Source: Ixodes scapularis (Eukaryota > Arthropoda > Arachnida > Ixodida > Ixodidae). Taken from it: 64,000 bases of DNA. The notes under the pieces were generated by a model. That model was not told the origin of the DNA, ran no database searches, and was given only the letters and a program-made list of their open reading frames with translations. Location: positions 174,774,995-174,838,994 of the forward strand of contig NW_024609835.1 in assembly GCF_016920785.2 (NCBI RefSeq), written 5' to 3'. The translations under genes and the position numbers were made by a program. Below are positions 47,345 to 58,884 of the stretch, piece after piece; within the stretch, counting starts at the first letter, position 1, and each line of letters starts with the position of its first letter.

Positions 47345-47705
47345 GAATCGTCAGGTGACAAAGTGACGTCATATGACACTGTGACGTCACGCAACGTGAC
47401 GTCAGGTGCTTGAGGAGTGTCCGCAGATATTGATTCTGTCAATCATGTCTGCAGACCGTGTATTTTGTGTTATATATGAGCAGTTTTACTTCGACTTTAT
47501 GGCTGTCTGACGTGCGGCGAATCTGAAGCGCTCAAGTTTCGCCGCTGACTACAGCGCCATTCCAGCCCCTGGCGGAACGCCCCGAGCCAAGTGGCTCGCG
47601 TTGGTCATCGCCCCGCTTCGCCCCCATAGGCGGTCTGCTACGCTAGTCAATAATACTAACTACGATAGAGAAGATATAAAAGCCCGGCTAGCAGAAATCT
47701 TTCGT
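47345..47705 (+). promoter_or_regulatory. candidate promoter: three CRE-like sites and a TATA box
   Basis: TGACGTCA-type sites at 47364, 47380 and 47397 lie about 300 bp upstream of TATAAAAG at 47675. A THAP-like coding start and a GTAAGT donor follow downstream. The arrangement looks like a Pol II promoter, but similar TGACGTCA words occur in repeat B, so the CREs may be repeat-derived. Confidence 0.35.
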
Positions 47706-47830
47706 TGTTGACTGCAGTAACAACCTTCGATATTGTTGTAGTCAGTCCTTAAAGTTCTACCGCTTTCCTGAAAAGCCTATGCGAGACTCAAATGGCACCA
47801 AGCCTCGACCACGGCAGTGCTCCGACAAAA
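47706..47830 (+). pseudogene. THAP-like N-terminal exon fragment
   Basis: In one frame the exon reads VVDCSNN followed by LKFYRFPEKP, the C2 and FYRFP blocks seen at the start of many tick and insect THAP domains. It ends at a GTAAGT donor (47831). No later exon with the CxxHF part was recognised in the next kilobases, and the THAP remnant at 38538 is on the same strand but upstream, so it cannot be the partner. It could be a truncated gene or a chance match. Confidence 0.4.
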
Positions 47831-48540
47831 GTAAGTTTCTCGATCGTTAGAAGATCAGTTTTGCTAAATATGCCGGAAAAACGAAATGGAATTGCTGTCA
47901 GAACAAAAACATCATGAATACCGAAAGCGGGAAAGTCCGTTCGCAGTGCCTGCGTGACGGAATATTGGGTTTACGTGCGCGTCTGTCCCTTCCCAATCGC
48001 GATATTGGAACCTTTGGCATAAATATTTCAACTATAATCACTGACAAGATAAGAACAGCAGGGAGGAGCTTCAGTTACCCGGCCTACTGCTCTATCTTCC
48101 AACCTTCAACAGCGCTTCTATCTTGCAAGCTCGAGCGTGACGTACAGCCAAATCGCATCGAAGGGCAACGAAGACGTGCTGGAGGTCGGCCGTTCAGAAG
48201 AGACGCCCCGCCGTTCTTACTTCGTCAGTAGTGTTGTAGCAAGGAGGGGGGGGGGGGGGGGGGGGAAGGTGTCTTTTTGGGGTTGCGAGTGTAGCTTTGT
48301 CCTGACGTGTGTTTTTTAATCGCTGTCCCCGTTTTTTCAGCTGTTCGACCCTTTATTATACCCACGCACCCCCCCCCCCCCGGCCACACACACACACACA
48401 CACACAAACACATACACAAAAGGGATGCAAATCCCAGCCACCTCAGCGAACCCGCCCCCCCCCCCCCCCCCATCCTCTTCCTCCCCCTCCCCCCCTCCTC
48501 CGAAAAAAAAAAGCCGGGCTACGCCATTAATCGTCAGAGA
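47831..48540. repeat. homopolymer and CA-repeat cluster
   Basis: It contains G20 (48246-48265), C13 (48369-48381), CA microsatellite (48386-48407) and C17 (48455-48471). The proline-rich frames here are by-products. Confidence 0.8.
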
Positions 48541-49211
48541 CTATAATAGTTTTTTTTTTTTTTTTTTCGTGGCGATTTTCCGCTGATCGCGCCAGGGATC
48601 TTATATTTTTGACTAATTTTTTTCAGTGGGTGTGGTTCACCCGCAAGAATGACGCTGAGGCTCATTATGCAACAAGTTACTAGGCGAGATACCAGCCGAG
48701 GTGACCTTAATTTAATGGAGACTGATTGCAGGGAACCCACCAACCGTGTAATTGCACGTGAAAGATTCTTCTTTGATTTTAAATAATTTTCATTCCTTCG
48801 CTCGCATATACAGGTGACCTTTCCTCGTCTATTTTGCACTCTTTATATGTGCCTGGTTCTTAGCTAGTTGATGTATCATTAGTTATTTTGTAACCTCTGT
48901 AGTCTCTTTTGTCTTCGAGTTCCATGTTTTGGTTTAGTTTGTACCCCAATTTTCAGTATAACTTGGATAAAGATACAGATTAGTCTAGGTGATGACTGCT
49001 TTCTCACAAACTGGGAGACATCTTTCTTGAGGTTTAGAATATCAGGAACAGCTGATAGGCCGTGGAAGATCCCTGAAGTAGTCAAGGTTCTTAAACCTAC
49101 AAATTCTTTGACAGGCCTTGCTCATCGAGATGTGTACATTATCTGCAAGTGTCCTGCCGGGCATTGCGGACAGCAGTTCCCTACTGATGAGGCAGGCTGG
49201 TGCAGGAAGCG
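48541..49211. other. unassigned
   Basis: A T17 run at about 48551. The plus frame 49027-49353 runs from this stretch into the minisatellite end of the next element and shows no domain. Confidence 0.4.
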
Positions 49212-50721
49212 TGTTCAGGAGAGGATCCGGACATTTCGGTGTAGGACGCTTCGGTGCGGTCTTTTCGGTGCACGGACTTCCCGGTGTGCGGACTTTTCGG
49301 TGCATGGCCATTTCGGTGCACAAACTTTTTCGGTGTGGGACTTTTCGGTGTGAGGACATTTCGGTGCACGGACTTTTCGGTGCACGGACATTTCGGTGCA
49401 CGGTCAATCAAAATAGTGAGTTTTTTTTTTAATTGTGTTTTTTCTAAAATTAAAAAACACTATTTTAGGAAAAAAAAAATTCCACTTGATAATTTTTTAG
49501 ATTTGGTGATCTATTTACGGTCACTTACTGATATGCGACCTATGTGACTTTGTTAGGTGGAGCACCATCCCGCGGGAGGATCGGAGACGTTGAACGTTGT
49601 GTTTAGTTTGCCGGTGTCTTTTTTTTTTTTTTTGTCAACGTAGGCACAAAACTTATCACATCGTGTTTACGCGTCGGGTCGATACAGGCTTTCTCGGCGT
49701 CTTCTGTAAAGGTATTGGCTTTGTTCTTTATTGGTAATCTGTGTAGGAAAGACCCCAACAGCAAGAAGCTTGAGAATCTTGAAACTTACCCGAGACTTTG
49801 GTAAAAGATGGGAAGCTTCGTGGAACTTTCAGACGTTCTTCTTCTTGTGTCCTTTTTCTTCCACGACGTTTCCCATTTTTTACCACAGTCTCCGGTAATT
49901 TTAATGTGTTTTTTGTCTTGATTAATCTTACAAACCTTGCGACGTGTGGAGGATAGGAAGAGCTTTAATTTCTCCTGTCAGGTGTGCTAAACAATTGATG
50001 CTATACGATTTCGCGGTGCACGCACATTTCAAGACATTCCAAATTGTTTTGGGATATCGCACATAAACAACTTCTCAAGCTCTACGAAAAAACGGTGAGT
50101 GTGCAGGCGAGCTGGTGGATGTTGCTCATGTTGAAAATAACCCGAGACGTTGGTAAAAGATGGGAAACTTCGTGCAAGAAAAAGGACACAGGAAGAAGGC
50201 CGTCTCGAAGTCCTGCGAAATTCCTTAACTTTTACTCGGGTTGTTTTCAACGTTCTGAAGCTTCTTGCTGTTGGTGCCTTTCCTAGACGGATTACCAATC
50301 ATAAAGCCAAAAACGTTTAAAGAAGACGCCAAGAATGCCTCTGTCGACTCAACGCGTAAACATGATGTGACGCGCCTAGTGCTTACGTTGGAAGAGATAC
50401 ACCGGCAAACGAACCATGACGTCCAACGTCTCCAATTCTCACACACGATGGTACTGCGCTTAAGAAAGTCACTCAGGTTGTATATTAGTAAGTGACCGTA
50501 AATGGATGACCAAGTCTACAAAATTATAAAGTGCGAAAAAATGAATTTCTAGCTAAAATGGTGCTTATTGTGTTTAGAAACAAAAAAAAAAAAGAAAACT
50601 TTTGATATTGATTGGCCGAGCACCGAAATGTCCGTGCACCGAAAAATCCGTGCACCGAAAAGTCCGCACCGGAACGTCATACACCGAAACGCCCTACACC
50701 GAAACGTCCTAAACCTGTTCA
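49212..50721. mobile_element. foldback element with minisatellite ends (~1.5 kb)
   Basis: The outer arms are degenerate tandem repeats of about 14 bp on TTCGGTGCACGGAC (49230-49408) and their reverse complement (50615-50708). The inner arms (to about 49900 and from about 50090) stay complementary: TTTACGGTCACTTACT, GGTGTCTTT, GCGTCTTCT, AACAGCAAGAAGCTT and GGTAAAAGATGGGAA blocks occur in mirror order. The centre is near 49950-50080. Long terminal arms made of short tandem repeats are the hallmark of Foldback (FB)-type transposons. No transposase inside. Confidence 0.8.
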
Positions 50722-51383
50722 GCAGTACTAATAAAATTAAGACAATCGTCAGTACAATGCTCGCACCGGTCCACAACTCCAGCCCAGCGAGGACCTGTAG
50801 TCGTAACTGTATGCGAGGGTCTTTTCTCTTCCCGTAATTACCAGCCTATGCCCGCACGATCGCCGGCACATTAATATTTCTTCGACGTGGACGAGCCCGC
50901 AAAGCTATCCAATTGAAGTCGTAGCATCAAGTGCGAGAACGTAGCCTGCCGGGGGTTCAGCTACCGAAAAAGAGTATCCCGACACCGTCTAACAGGAGGC
51001 ACGAGAACATTGTTTTATTGTGATTAGTGATCTTTCTTTTAAGAGGAGAAAGCAGAACGTTATTTCAGCGCAAAACTTAAACAAGCATCGCTCACCCGTA
51101 AAGTGATCTCGTAGACGCCGCGTACAGTCGTACTTGCGAGGCGCACCTGGCTCGTTGGTGGGGCAATCAATCGCTTACTCGACGGAAGATGCGTGTTATT
51201 GGAGCTTCTCTATCGTTTCTTTACTCACCATGTGATATATTTCCTGCACGCTTTCTATCTCCTTCTAAATCTCCACCGTACGCTCGAAACACCTGCGACG
51301 CCAATGCGACGCGACCGACGCGACGCGACCATGTTTTGTATTGCGGTGGCGCTACCATCGCAATTTTGAAGCGCCCCTTGGTT
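50722..51383. other. unassigned
   Basis: No supported feature. Confidence 0.5.
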
Positions 51384-51806
51384 TAGAGTGACCACCCGTC
51401 CCGCGACTCGCGGGGCTGTCCCGCACTGAGGGCTCCTGTCCCCGCGTCTCGCGAGAAATTCCCAAATCTTCAAAATGTACCGCATTTCGCCATGTTGTGA
51501 AATTCACTCTGCAACTAATGGTGCTGTCGAATAACAGGGCATGGGAAAGCGTGGAGGTCCCTGGTAATCGTGCGAATCGCAATGGTACGCAATTTGCTAT
51601 CCAAGCCTTGCGGGAAGCGACCATCATTCTTGCAGGAGATCTGACGCGCATGCTCCGTTGTGCCCCCCCCCCCCCCCCCCTCCCCCCTTGGTGACAAAAT
51701 ATTGTAAATGGTCGCGGAAAGTTTAAATATAAATTATTGTAATTATTTCCAAATCGCTGTGTCAATGCGAAAGGGTTGCTGTGGACATTTTTTTTTTTTT
51801 TTTACT
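51384..51806. mobile_element. truncated copy of the 2667-3564 hAT-type element
   Basis: TAGAGTGACCACCCGTCCCG and the following AATTCCCAAATCTTCAAAAT block match 2667-3080 in order. The right terminus is missing. It contains a C18 run (51663-51680). Confidence 0.75.
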
Positions 51807-53100
51807 TAAAGGGAGTGTCCGGTGAAATCCGGAAGTTCGTAAGTTTTCGCGCTACTCACGTCGAGGGAGCCTAGATATAGACATATGCAATTTTTATTTT
51901 ACAAAAGGAGCCCCGATATTAGTTTTAAATCAATTATCAGCGTGCATACGAAACTGTACAGTGATTTCCGCAAATAACAATGGCCGACGTTGCGACGGAG
52001 TCGTGACGTCAGATCAGTGATAGAAACATCGGGTTTGCGGTTGCAATATGCCGTTTGGGTGAAATCTACAATTAATACTGCCTATATGTGGGGTATGTAG
52101 CGCTGTGTACTTTGTAATATAATCTCCGTAGTGCAGTCCGTAGGCGTACGGAAAGCGGTTCGCGTTGGGTTTGTCGGGTTATTAGTAAAAAAAAAATCCA
52201 AAACAGCCGTCCGTCTCGAGCAGCTGCGCGAGAGTCCCACGGGCTGAAATACCTTCTCGGCAACGATTTGCTTTGTCTTTGCGAAGGAGAGCGATAAGGC
52301 TGCCAGTATTTTTGACAACACCCAACTGAGCATCAAGCGGAATGGCCAAATGTTTTCGTAATTTCGGTTTTGATGTGTACTTGATACGTTAGATATCATA
52401 CGTCGCTGGCGGCTTTTGATATCACGTCGCTGGCGTTACAACGCCATGCCGTAGAATGTCTAGTCACTGAACGAGCACGGTATATTTTGCCTCAAGATTG
52501 AATGAAAGTTGGGTTGCGAACGCGAGTTCATACGTTTTTACTGGAGCCCTCATTGCAAAAACACGCGTCGTCCAGCTGTCGCAGCAGATGAGCGATGTTG
52601 GGAGCTCGGGTGAGCCACCGAGGATGGGCTCGCACCTTCGATTCGACCGCTTTGCCCCTCATGACTATGTATTACCCCTATTGCTTTTTTCTTTCTTTTT
52701 TTTTTTTTTACTTACTTACTGTTAACCTAGGTTAACCTTTCTGTTCTTCTTCTAAGTATCTCAGCCTAACACTAGAATGATTGGTGATGCATTTTACTGT
52801 GCGTTTTGCCATGCCATAGATCAAAACACAAACTAGCTTCCTCTCTACCAGTATAGCAGTGTCATTTTGATTTTTTTTTTCAATTTCTTAGTTTTGTTGC
52901 ACAAAATGACTTCACAGCTTTTGAGTCACATGAGTAACGTACAGCAGACCAAATATAAGAACCCGCAAATTGGCCCTTATTTATTAAATATGTGTGGCGC
53001 AAGGAATGCAACTGTTTCATTGGTGCCTAAACCCATTTGCATCCCATGGTAAAGGTTACATTTGCAATTGTATGTGCATTTGGGTGCCAATGGAACAACA
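51807..53100. other. unassigned; starts with a possible TTAA-type element end
   Basis: TTAAAGGGAGTGTCCGGTG at 51812 resembles the left ends of elements E1 and E2, but I found no matching right end. The rest shows no gene. Confidence 0.35.
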
Positions 53101-53106
53101 CATTTG

Positions 53107-53167
53107 GGTGCCAGATCATAGATTAGTGCCGAGCTTACTGCTCGGCACTAATCTATGATCTGGCACC
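53107..53167. repeat. perfect 28-bp hairpin
   Basis: 53107-53134 and 53140-53167 are exact reverse complements around the loop TTACT. A preceding direct repeat CATTTGGGTGCCA occurs at 53090 and 53101. Confidence 0.95.
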
Positions 53168-53867
53168 GATTTCGTAAATGGGCTGCGTTGAGAGCTCTGG
53201 AGCATGGAGCTACAGGTTCGTCAGACTGACTTGTCTGGTCTATACATTTTTGCAAAACTCTATCATCACAAATATGAAAGTTAAAACCTTTACAAGCACC
53301 TGTAAAATGTATTCACAGAAAAATTGAGTGGAAAATCTATCAGTGAGCAAGGAAGTCCACCAATAGGAAAAACAGTACACAACCAGTGGTTATTCTGGAA
53401 CTCACTTGAGATTTGATACAATGATAAGCAATTAAAAAAATTTCAAGGGACAGATTTTTACCAAGGTTCAAAGAACACTGCCATACTAGAGTTGGTGACA
53501 GGTGAAAAGAACGATAGGTGCTCTGCCTACAGTACGTAATTTTTGGCCTTGATAGCACGAGCGTGCACGCTCAGCCAAAGCTTGGCAGAACGGGATGAAC
53601 GCATTCTGCATGGGAATTCGACTGCACTCTTAAACTGTCACCAACCATAGATAATCTTAGGAAGAAAATTCAAAAGCGATTGAAATAAAGATTTAAAAAA
53701 AATACTATCGTAATGGTATGACTGGAATAAATTTACTAGCAAATGGCTACAGCACAGAAAAATGCACCAGAACTGTCCTACTCAATAAATATGGGATGTT
53801 ATAAAGCGGAAAAGCATACACGATTTCACTGTTAAAATGGTCAGAGGTACCAGACCACTGTTCATAC
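53168..53867. other. unassigned
   Basis: No supported feature. Confidence 0.5.
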
Positions 53868-54035
53868 TGTTGTGTATAGCAAACTGTTGTTGCGCGCTCT
53901 CGAGAAAGGGCGCCACCTCACCGGCGCACAGGCCAACGAGGAGACGAAAAGAAGACTGACGTGGCCAAGATGGCGTAACGAATGTATCAATAAACACATT
54001 CTCTTTTGACGTAAGAATGTTCGGCCTTGGAAACA
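53868..54035 (+). repeat. 5' LTR of the Gypsy element
   Basis: Starts TGTTGTGTAT and ends near GGCCTTGGAAACA; it contains GTTGTTGCGCGCTCT and an AATAAA at about 53988. The 3' LTR differs at many positions, implying an old insertion. Confidence 0.8.
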
Positions 54036-54299
54036 TGACATGGTGGGAGCGATAAAAGAAAAGAAAGAAATGACTAACCTCAAGAACAAGAGGATGCCAT
54101 CCAGAGATGGGTGAGCGCCCACCAACTACTCAACATGCCGGACAAAGAAGGAAACGCCTCCAAACAAAGGGCAGCAGCAACGCAGCAGCAAAATGGCCGG
54201 AACTTCTTCAACCCGTACGCCATTGAACTTCCTGGAAAGTTGGACTTCCATGACAAAGAAAATCAGGAACCATGATTCATCACAACAATGGTGGAAGGA

Positions 54300-57003
54300 T
54301 GTCCAGTGCACTTCAAAGTTGATACAGGAGTGGATGTCGGTGTTATTCCTCCGTCCCAGTACGACAATAACCGCATCGAGAAACCAAGGACACCCAACAA
54401 GAGACTCTTTGGACCTGGCTGAACACCCATCACGGCAAAGGAAATGTCGGACACAAACCATTTCATGGCACAGCAGGTCAATGCACCAACAAGTTTTTAT
54501 AGTGGAAGGGCTACAGACTGCACTGTCGGGACGACCAGCCATACAAGCTCTTGGCTTTCTGGCACACTTGGAGACAGTGGAGACAAAAACACAGGAAAAC
54601 CCGACTCAAAAAGGCAAGTCTCCCGAGGCAAGACGAGTTTAGCACGCTGTTCACGGGACTGGGTGAAATGAAGACAGCCTACAGGGTGACGCTCCAAACG
54701 AATGCTACACCTTATCCAGTGGCAGCTCCTTGACGAGTACCTGTTCCACTCCTGCCCAAAGTCAAAGACCAACTCGAAAGCATGTAGAAACTGGGAGTCG
54801 TCAGGCAAGTTGACCATGCAACGCCCTGGTGTGCGCCTATGGTCATTGCAAAGAAAAAGAATAACGAGATCAGAATATGTGTCGACTACGGACAACTAAA
54901 CCAGAAAGTGATCCGGGAGAGAGTCGTCATACCAACAGTGGAAAAAAACCTGGCAAAGTTGGGCAATGTGAAGTTCTTCAGTGAGCTCGATGCCAACGCT
55001 GGCTATTGGCAGACACCCCTTGCACCAGAATTGAAAGACGTGACCACTTTCACTACGCCATTTGGGAGATTTCAATTCGTGCGGCTACCCTTTGGCATTG
55101 CAACAGCTCCAGAGTTCTTCCAAAGAGAAATGCTCCGCATCCTTGAAGGACTGCCTGGACAAGCGTGCCACCAAGATGACATTGTCGTGTTTAGGAGAGA
55201 TCAAGGTGATCACGGAGCCAAACAGTGCCTCAGAGAAGCTGGAATGACATTAAATTCACGCAAGTGTGAATTCCGGAAAACAAAAATAAAGTTCCCTTGA
55301 CACGTGCGGGGACAGAATGGTATTGCCGCAGACTCGGAGAAAGCAGAAGCCATCAGAAAGATGCCACCACCAGAGAACATGACTGACCCGAGGTCCTTCC
55401 TGGGCATAGTGAATCAGTTGGCCAAATTTCTTCCAGGACTGGCTGAGAAGACAAAGCCGCTACTAGAGCTGCTGCTCAACGAAACGAGTTGGTGTTGGCA
55501 CCAACCTCAGCAAAGAGCGTTCGACGAGATCAAGGCTGACCTGACAACAACTCCTGTCCTGTGCTATTACGATTCCAGAAGCCTCTGACACTATCAACAG
55601 ACGCTTCACCATATGACTTAGAAGCCATACTCCTCCAAGCCAACAACGAAGGGAAGCAACAAGCCAGTGGCATACGCCTCCCAGGCTTTGTCACCAACAG
55701 AGCAAAAGTATGCTCAGGTAGAAAAGGAGGCTCTCGCTGCAACGTGGGTGTGTGAGCATTTCAGGATGTATGTGGTCGAACTGCACTTTGTGATTGAGAC
55801 TGACCACAAGCCACTGGTGCCTTTGTTCTCGATGAAGAGCATTGACGAAATGACTTGACTTCAGCGTTTTTGCATGTGCTCGGATACGATTTCACAATGG
55901 TGCACATACCAAGAAAGGACATGCACACTGCCGACGTCTTGTTGCGAAAACCACTGCAGTGCCTAGATGAAAACCTAGCATCAGCAATCGAAGAGTACAA
56001 ACTACTGACGATTGAGCAGCTGCCAGCCTCCACTGACATGCTAAACAGGACTAGAGCCGAGCTGCAAAAAGACAAGATGACATCACGCGTCATGCACTGT
56101 TGTGCAACAAAATCGCCGAAAACGGAGACGTTGACACCATAAGTGCACAAGTATGCAAGTGTGGCTGACGAACTGTCAGTTGTACATGGTCTCCTGCTCA
56201 GAGGAACAAGGCTCGTCTTTTCCCCAAGTCTACGTCAGGAAGTGCTGGAAAGACTTCACACAGGACATCAAGGTACCGTCGGGTGTCGCACAAGAGCACT
56301 ATAGTCTACATGGTGGCCAGAGATCGGCCAAGACATCGAGGCGTTCGTGAGCAGATGCCCAGCCTGCGAGAGGCACCGCCAAGCACCAACTGAGCATCTG
56401 CTTCAGACTCCTCTCCCAGAATGTCCATGGCAAGTGGTCGGCACCGATTTGTTCTACTTCAAAGGAAGGAACTACATCATAGCCATGGACTATTACTCAA
56501 AGTGTTTTTAACTTGAAGAGCTACACGGGACACAGATGAAGCGTGTTGTACATTTCTTGGACGACCTGTTCGCTCGCTACAGCATCCCAGATATCATTCA
56601 GTCGGACAACGGCCCACAGTATAGCTCACTCCAGTTCGCACAATTTCTGAGTGGCTGGGGCGTAGAACATGTGACATCTAGCCCACACTATCCAAAGAGC
56701 AATAGTGAGGCCGAGAGAGCGGTTCAGACGGCCAAAAACATTCAGAAGGTCATTCAAGGCCTTCTGGTACACCCAGCAACGCCAGGCCCCGAGGGCTACT
56801 TCCCTGCCGAACTTCTCATGGGCCGCAAGCTAAAGACAAATGTTCCTACAATGCCCGGGGGCATTGCAAACAAAGTGGATGTACCGATTCACGTATCGAC
56901 AACGAAACAAGGCCATTCGAGAAAGGGAGGTGGAAAGCTACAATGTCCGACACAGGACGAAAGAAAGAGCGCCCCTCCATCCAGGTACTGTGGTCCATGT
57001 TAG
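54300..57003 (+). pseudogene. Gypsy pol remnants (PR-RT-RH-IN)
   Basis: Protease: FKVDTGVDVGVIPPSQYD near 54307-54360, with the DTG active site. RT: FSELDANAGYWQ near 54975 and HQDDIVVF (YxDD box variant) near 55170, inside an uninterrupted 153-codon stretch 54839-55300. RNase H: a LSTDASPYDLEA block near 55590 and YASQALSPTEQKYAQVEKEA near 55668. Integrase: RCPACERH (zinc finger end) near 56355, GTDLF near 56440 as first acidic residue, QSDNGPQYSS near 56600 as second and NSEAERAV near 56700 as third. At least eight frame breaks, including TAA at about 56508, disrupt it. Confidence 0.85.
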
Positions 57004-57257
57004 GCAAGGCACCCAACAACAAGGAACCAATGTTGGACCAGAGGATACACGGAGATCATACATCGCCCAGACAGCCGTCGGGAATGTCCGTCGTACAAGA
57101 ACACCTACAAGCAGTGCCTCAAGGAAATCTTCCTAACAATGGAAAACCGGGTTGCCCAGAAGAGGCGACGCAAGTCACTGCAGCGGTCGAGCCGCGAGAC
57201 CACCAGAATGTCTCGGCCTCTAATCAAGCCAACGACTCGCTTCTCAAGCGGGGGAGG

Positions 57258-57425
57258 TGTCGTGTATTGCAAAATGTTGTTGCGCGCTCTCAAAAGAAGG
57301 CGCCACCTCACCGGTGCACGGGGCAGTGAGGAGGCGAAAAGAAGACGGACGCGGCCAAGATGGCGTAACAAATGTATCAATGAATATGTTCTCTCTTGAT
57401 GTAAAAATGTTCGGCCTTGGAACTA
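57258..57425 (+). repeat. 3' LTR of the Gypsy element
   Basis: Starts TGTCGTGTAT and shares GTTGTTGCGCGCTCT, GGCGCCACCTCACCGG and TTCGGCCTTGGAAC with the 5' LTR. The AATAAA of the 5' LTR is changed here. Confidence 0.8.
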
Positions 57426-57927
57426 AAACTAACAATGCCAAGCTTCAGTACACAGACTTTTGGCAATGCATGGCAAGATTAAGTATCCACTAATTTCAGT
57501 AAAAAGCGAACACCAAGTAGGTTGTTTACATCAGAACAGACAAGAAAGCTCGGTGTAAGTCGGAAAGCGTCTATACTTTGAAGAACACTCATACCAGAAT
57601 GTGCACGGAAAAGGCCTGAACACCACAATCTAGATCAAGGTCCAAACATCCTTACCAAACAGTCACAACTCACAAAAAACAACATAACCATTATTTTAAA
57701 TATTCAATAGTCGACAACCTTTCAAGACAAGAACATGTGGCAATACATTAACTTCACTGTTTAAAATAGTCAAAACTATATGCTACAGTCCTCTTCACAC
57801 CAGGTGTCATCAAAGCAAACCAATGCCAAAACCTGAGTGTAAACATCTGAAAGAAGTGTGTCTTGGTAAGAGCTAAAATCTTCCAACCAAGCAACTGCAC
57901 AGGGTTAGTCTCAATATCAGGGACGAC
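57426..57927. other. unassigned
   Basis: No supported feature between the two Gypsy remnants. Confidence 0.5.
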
Positions 57928-58332
57928 TTGTTGGCTATTGAAGAAACGCCAACCGACAACGTAACAGCATGGTGCTCGGCAGGTCAGCCAGTTTACATCA
58001 AGAATTTCTCCGAAACTTCACCTTGGATCCCAACATTCATCATAAAATCAGCAGGCATTCGGTCATTCCTCGCGGAAACAAATGACGGGTGGCACCAACG
58101 TCTGAACCTGGACCTCATTCGCCGGTGTCAATTACGAAATCCAGCTGAAAACAACAGGAAAATATCTTTGCCATCTTCTGTGTTTCCTACCACTTGGATA
58201 CTAACGGATGAAAAAGAAGCCCATGGACAGCCGGATAAACGAACACAAGAGACGAGTGAGGCCAGCGGCTCAGATGCACCAGAGGTCCATCCACACACTG
58301 CGACCAGACAGCATGGCTGGATGATCAAATAG
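57928..58332 (+). pseudogene. integrase C-terminal scrap of a second Gypsy-like element
   Basis: The 134-codon frame begins like the C-terminal part of K02A2.6-type integrases: GQPVYIKNFSETSPWIPTFI then a DG...RLNLDLIRR block (compare GxxVxVRNFxxGxxWxPGxIxxxxGPxSYxVxxxDGxxxRRHxDxLR). No LTR or core domain is attached. It does not continue the element at 53868-57425, whose 3' LTR lies upstream. The tail is Ser/Thr/Gln-rich and unassigned. Confidence 0.65.
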
Positions 58333-58383
58333 CTGACACACCTAGAGTACTATGTGTTGCAGTAGTGCATACCAACCAAGAAG

Positions 58384-58625
58384 GGGAACATAGGTAATGC
58401 CGTAATGTGGGGTTTCACTGCGCGACAGCGGGGCAAAGTTCTCCGGCGCCCCACGCCGGCTCGTTGGGCCATACACCGACACGGGCCTGTACAATGCTCA
58501 TCCAGATCAAAGCTTGCAGGGGTTTGGACTGAACCCAGGACCCCTGGGTTCAACCCCGACCTCTGACAGTTTCAATCTTGATTAGTGTCGTACTGGCTCT
58601 TGTTAGGGTATCACTACTACCTGAG
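58384..58625 (+). repeat. SINE-like repeat fragment
   Basis: CTGGGTTCAACCCCGACC near 58544 resembles a Pol III B box (GGTTCAANCC). The following GTTTCAATCT...GTATCACTACT order recurs at 10729-10797. It lies just downstream of the minus-strand host gene. Confidence 0.4.
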
Positions 58626-58665
58626 GCATGTTAGAGGCACCCCCCTGGTGCATCTAACATGCGTC
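58626..58665. repeat. hairpin downstream of the minus-strand gene
   Basis: GCATGTTAGAGGCACC pairs with GGTGCATCTAACATGC (one mismatch) around CCCCT. It would lie in the 3' UTR of the gene at 58706-64000 and may be a transcript hairpin or a small foldback. Confidence 0.5.
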
Positions 58666-58705
58666 ATGATACGTCACTGTAAGGCCACCAGAAGAGACAC
58701 ACATC

Positions 58706-58884
58706 TCACTGCCTTCGAAAGCGTGACCGGTGAGTGGCTAGAGCAGTCTCCAGGCCAGGCCTCTGTGCCAGCGTGCTGCCCAGTGTTGGTCGTTTCTGCT
58801 TCGGGAGTGCTTCCTTCGCTGCTGCGAACGTTGGGTACCTCTCAATGTGTTCAAAGAGTCCAGTTAGCAGCTTCTGGATGTAAC
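58706..58884 (-). CDS. terminal exon 4 of the minus-strand gene
   Basis: Begins after TTTTTTGCTCTTAG and continues KFG-YIQKLLTGLFEHIER. It has an Ala/Lys-rich middle and ends ATHRSRFRRQ before TGA at 58706-58708. Phase 1 in; the length is a whole number of codons to the stop. No AATAAA was found just downstream. Confidence 0.75.

Larger units (their letters stand above)
53868..57425 (+). mobile_element. Ty3/Gypsy-like LTR retrotransposon, degraded (K02A2.6/mag-like)
   Basis: Two related LTRs bound a pol region in the order protease, RT, RNase H, integrase, the Ty3/Gypsy order. A purine tract AAGCGGGGGAGG (57246-57257) sits directly before the 3' LTR. The gag region is mostly missing: only about 260 bp lie between the 5' LTR and the protease motif. 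Many stops and frameshifts make it inactive. No clear target duplication (CATAC on the left is not repeated on the right). Confidence 0.88.

Noticed and set aside
48225..48546. Proline-, histidine- and threonine-rich frames on both strands
   Set aside because: They translate C homopolymers and a CA microsatellite.
56536..57003. An intact integrase gene in the older Gypsy element
   Set aside because: The 155-codon open stretch covers only part of the core and tail; a stop precedes it and the zinc finger is in another frame.
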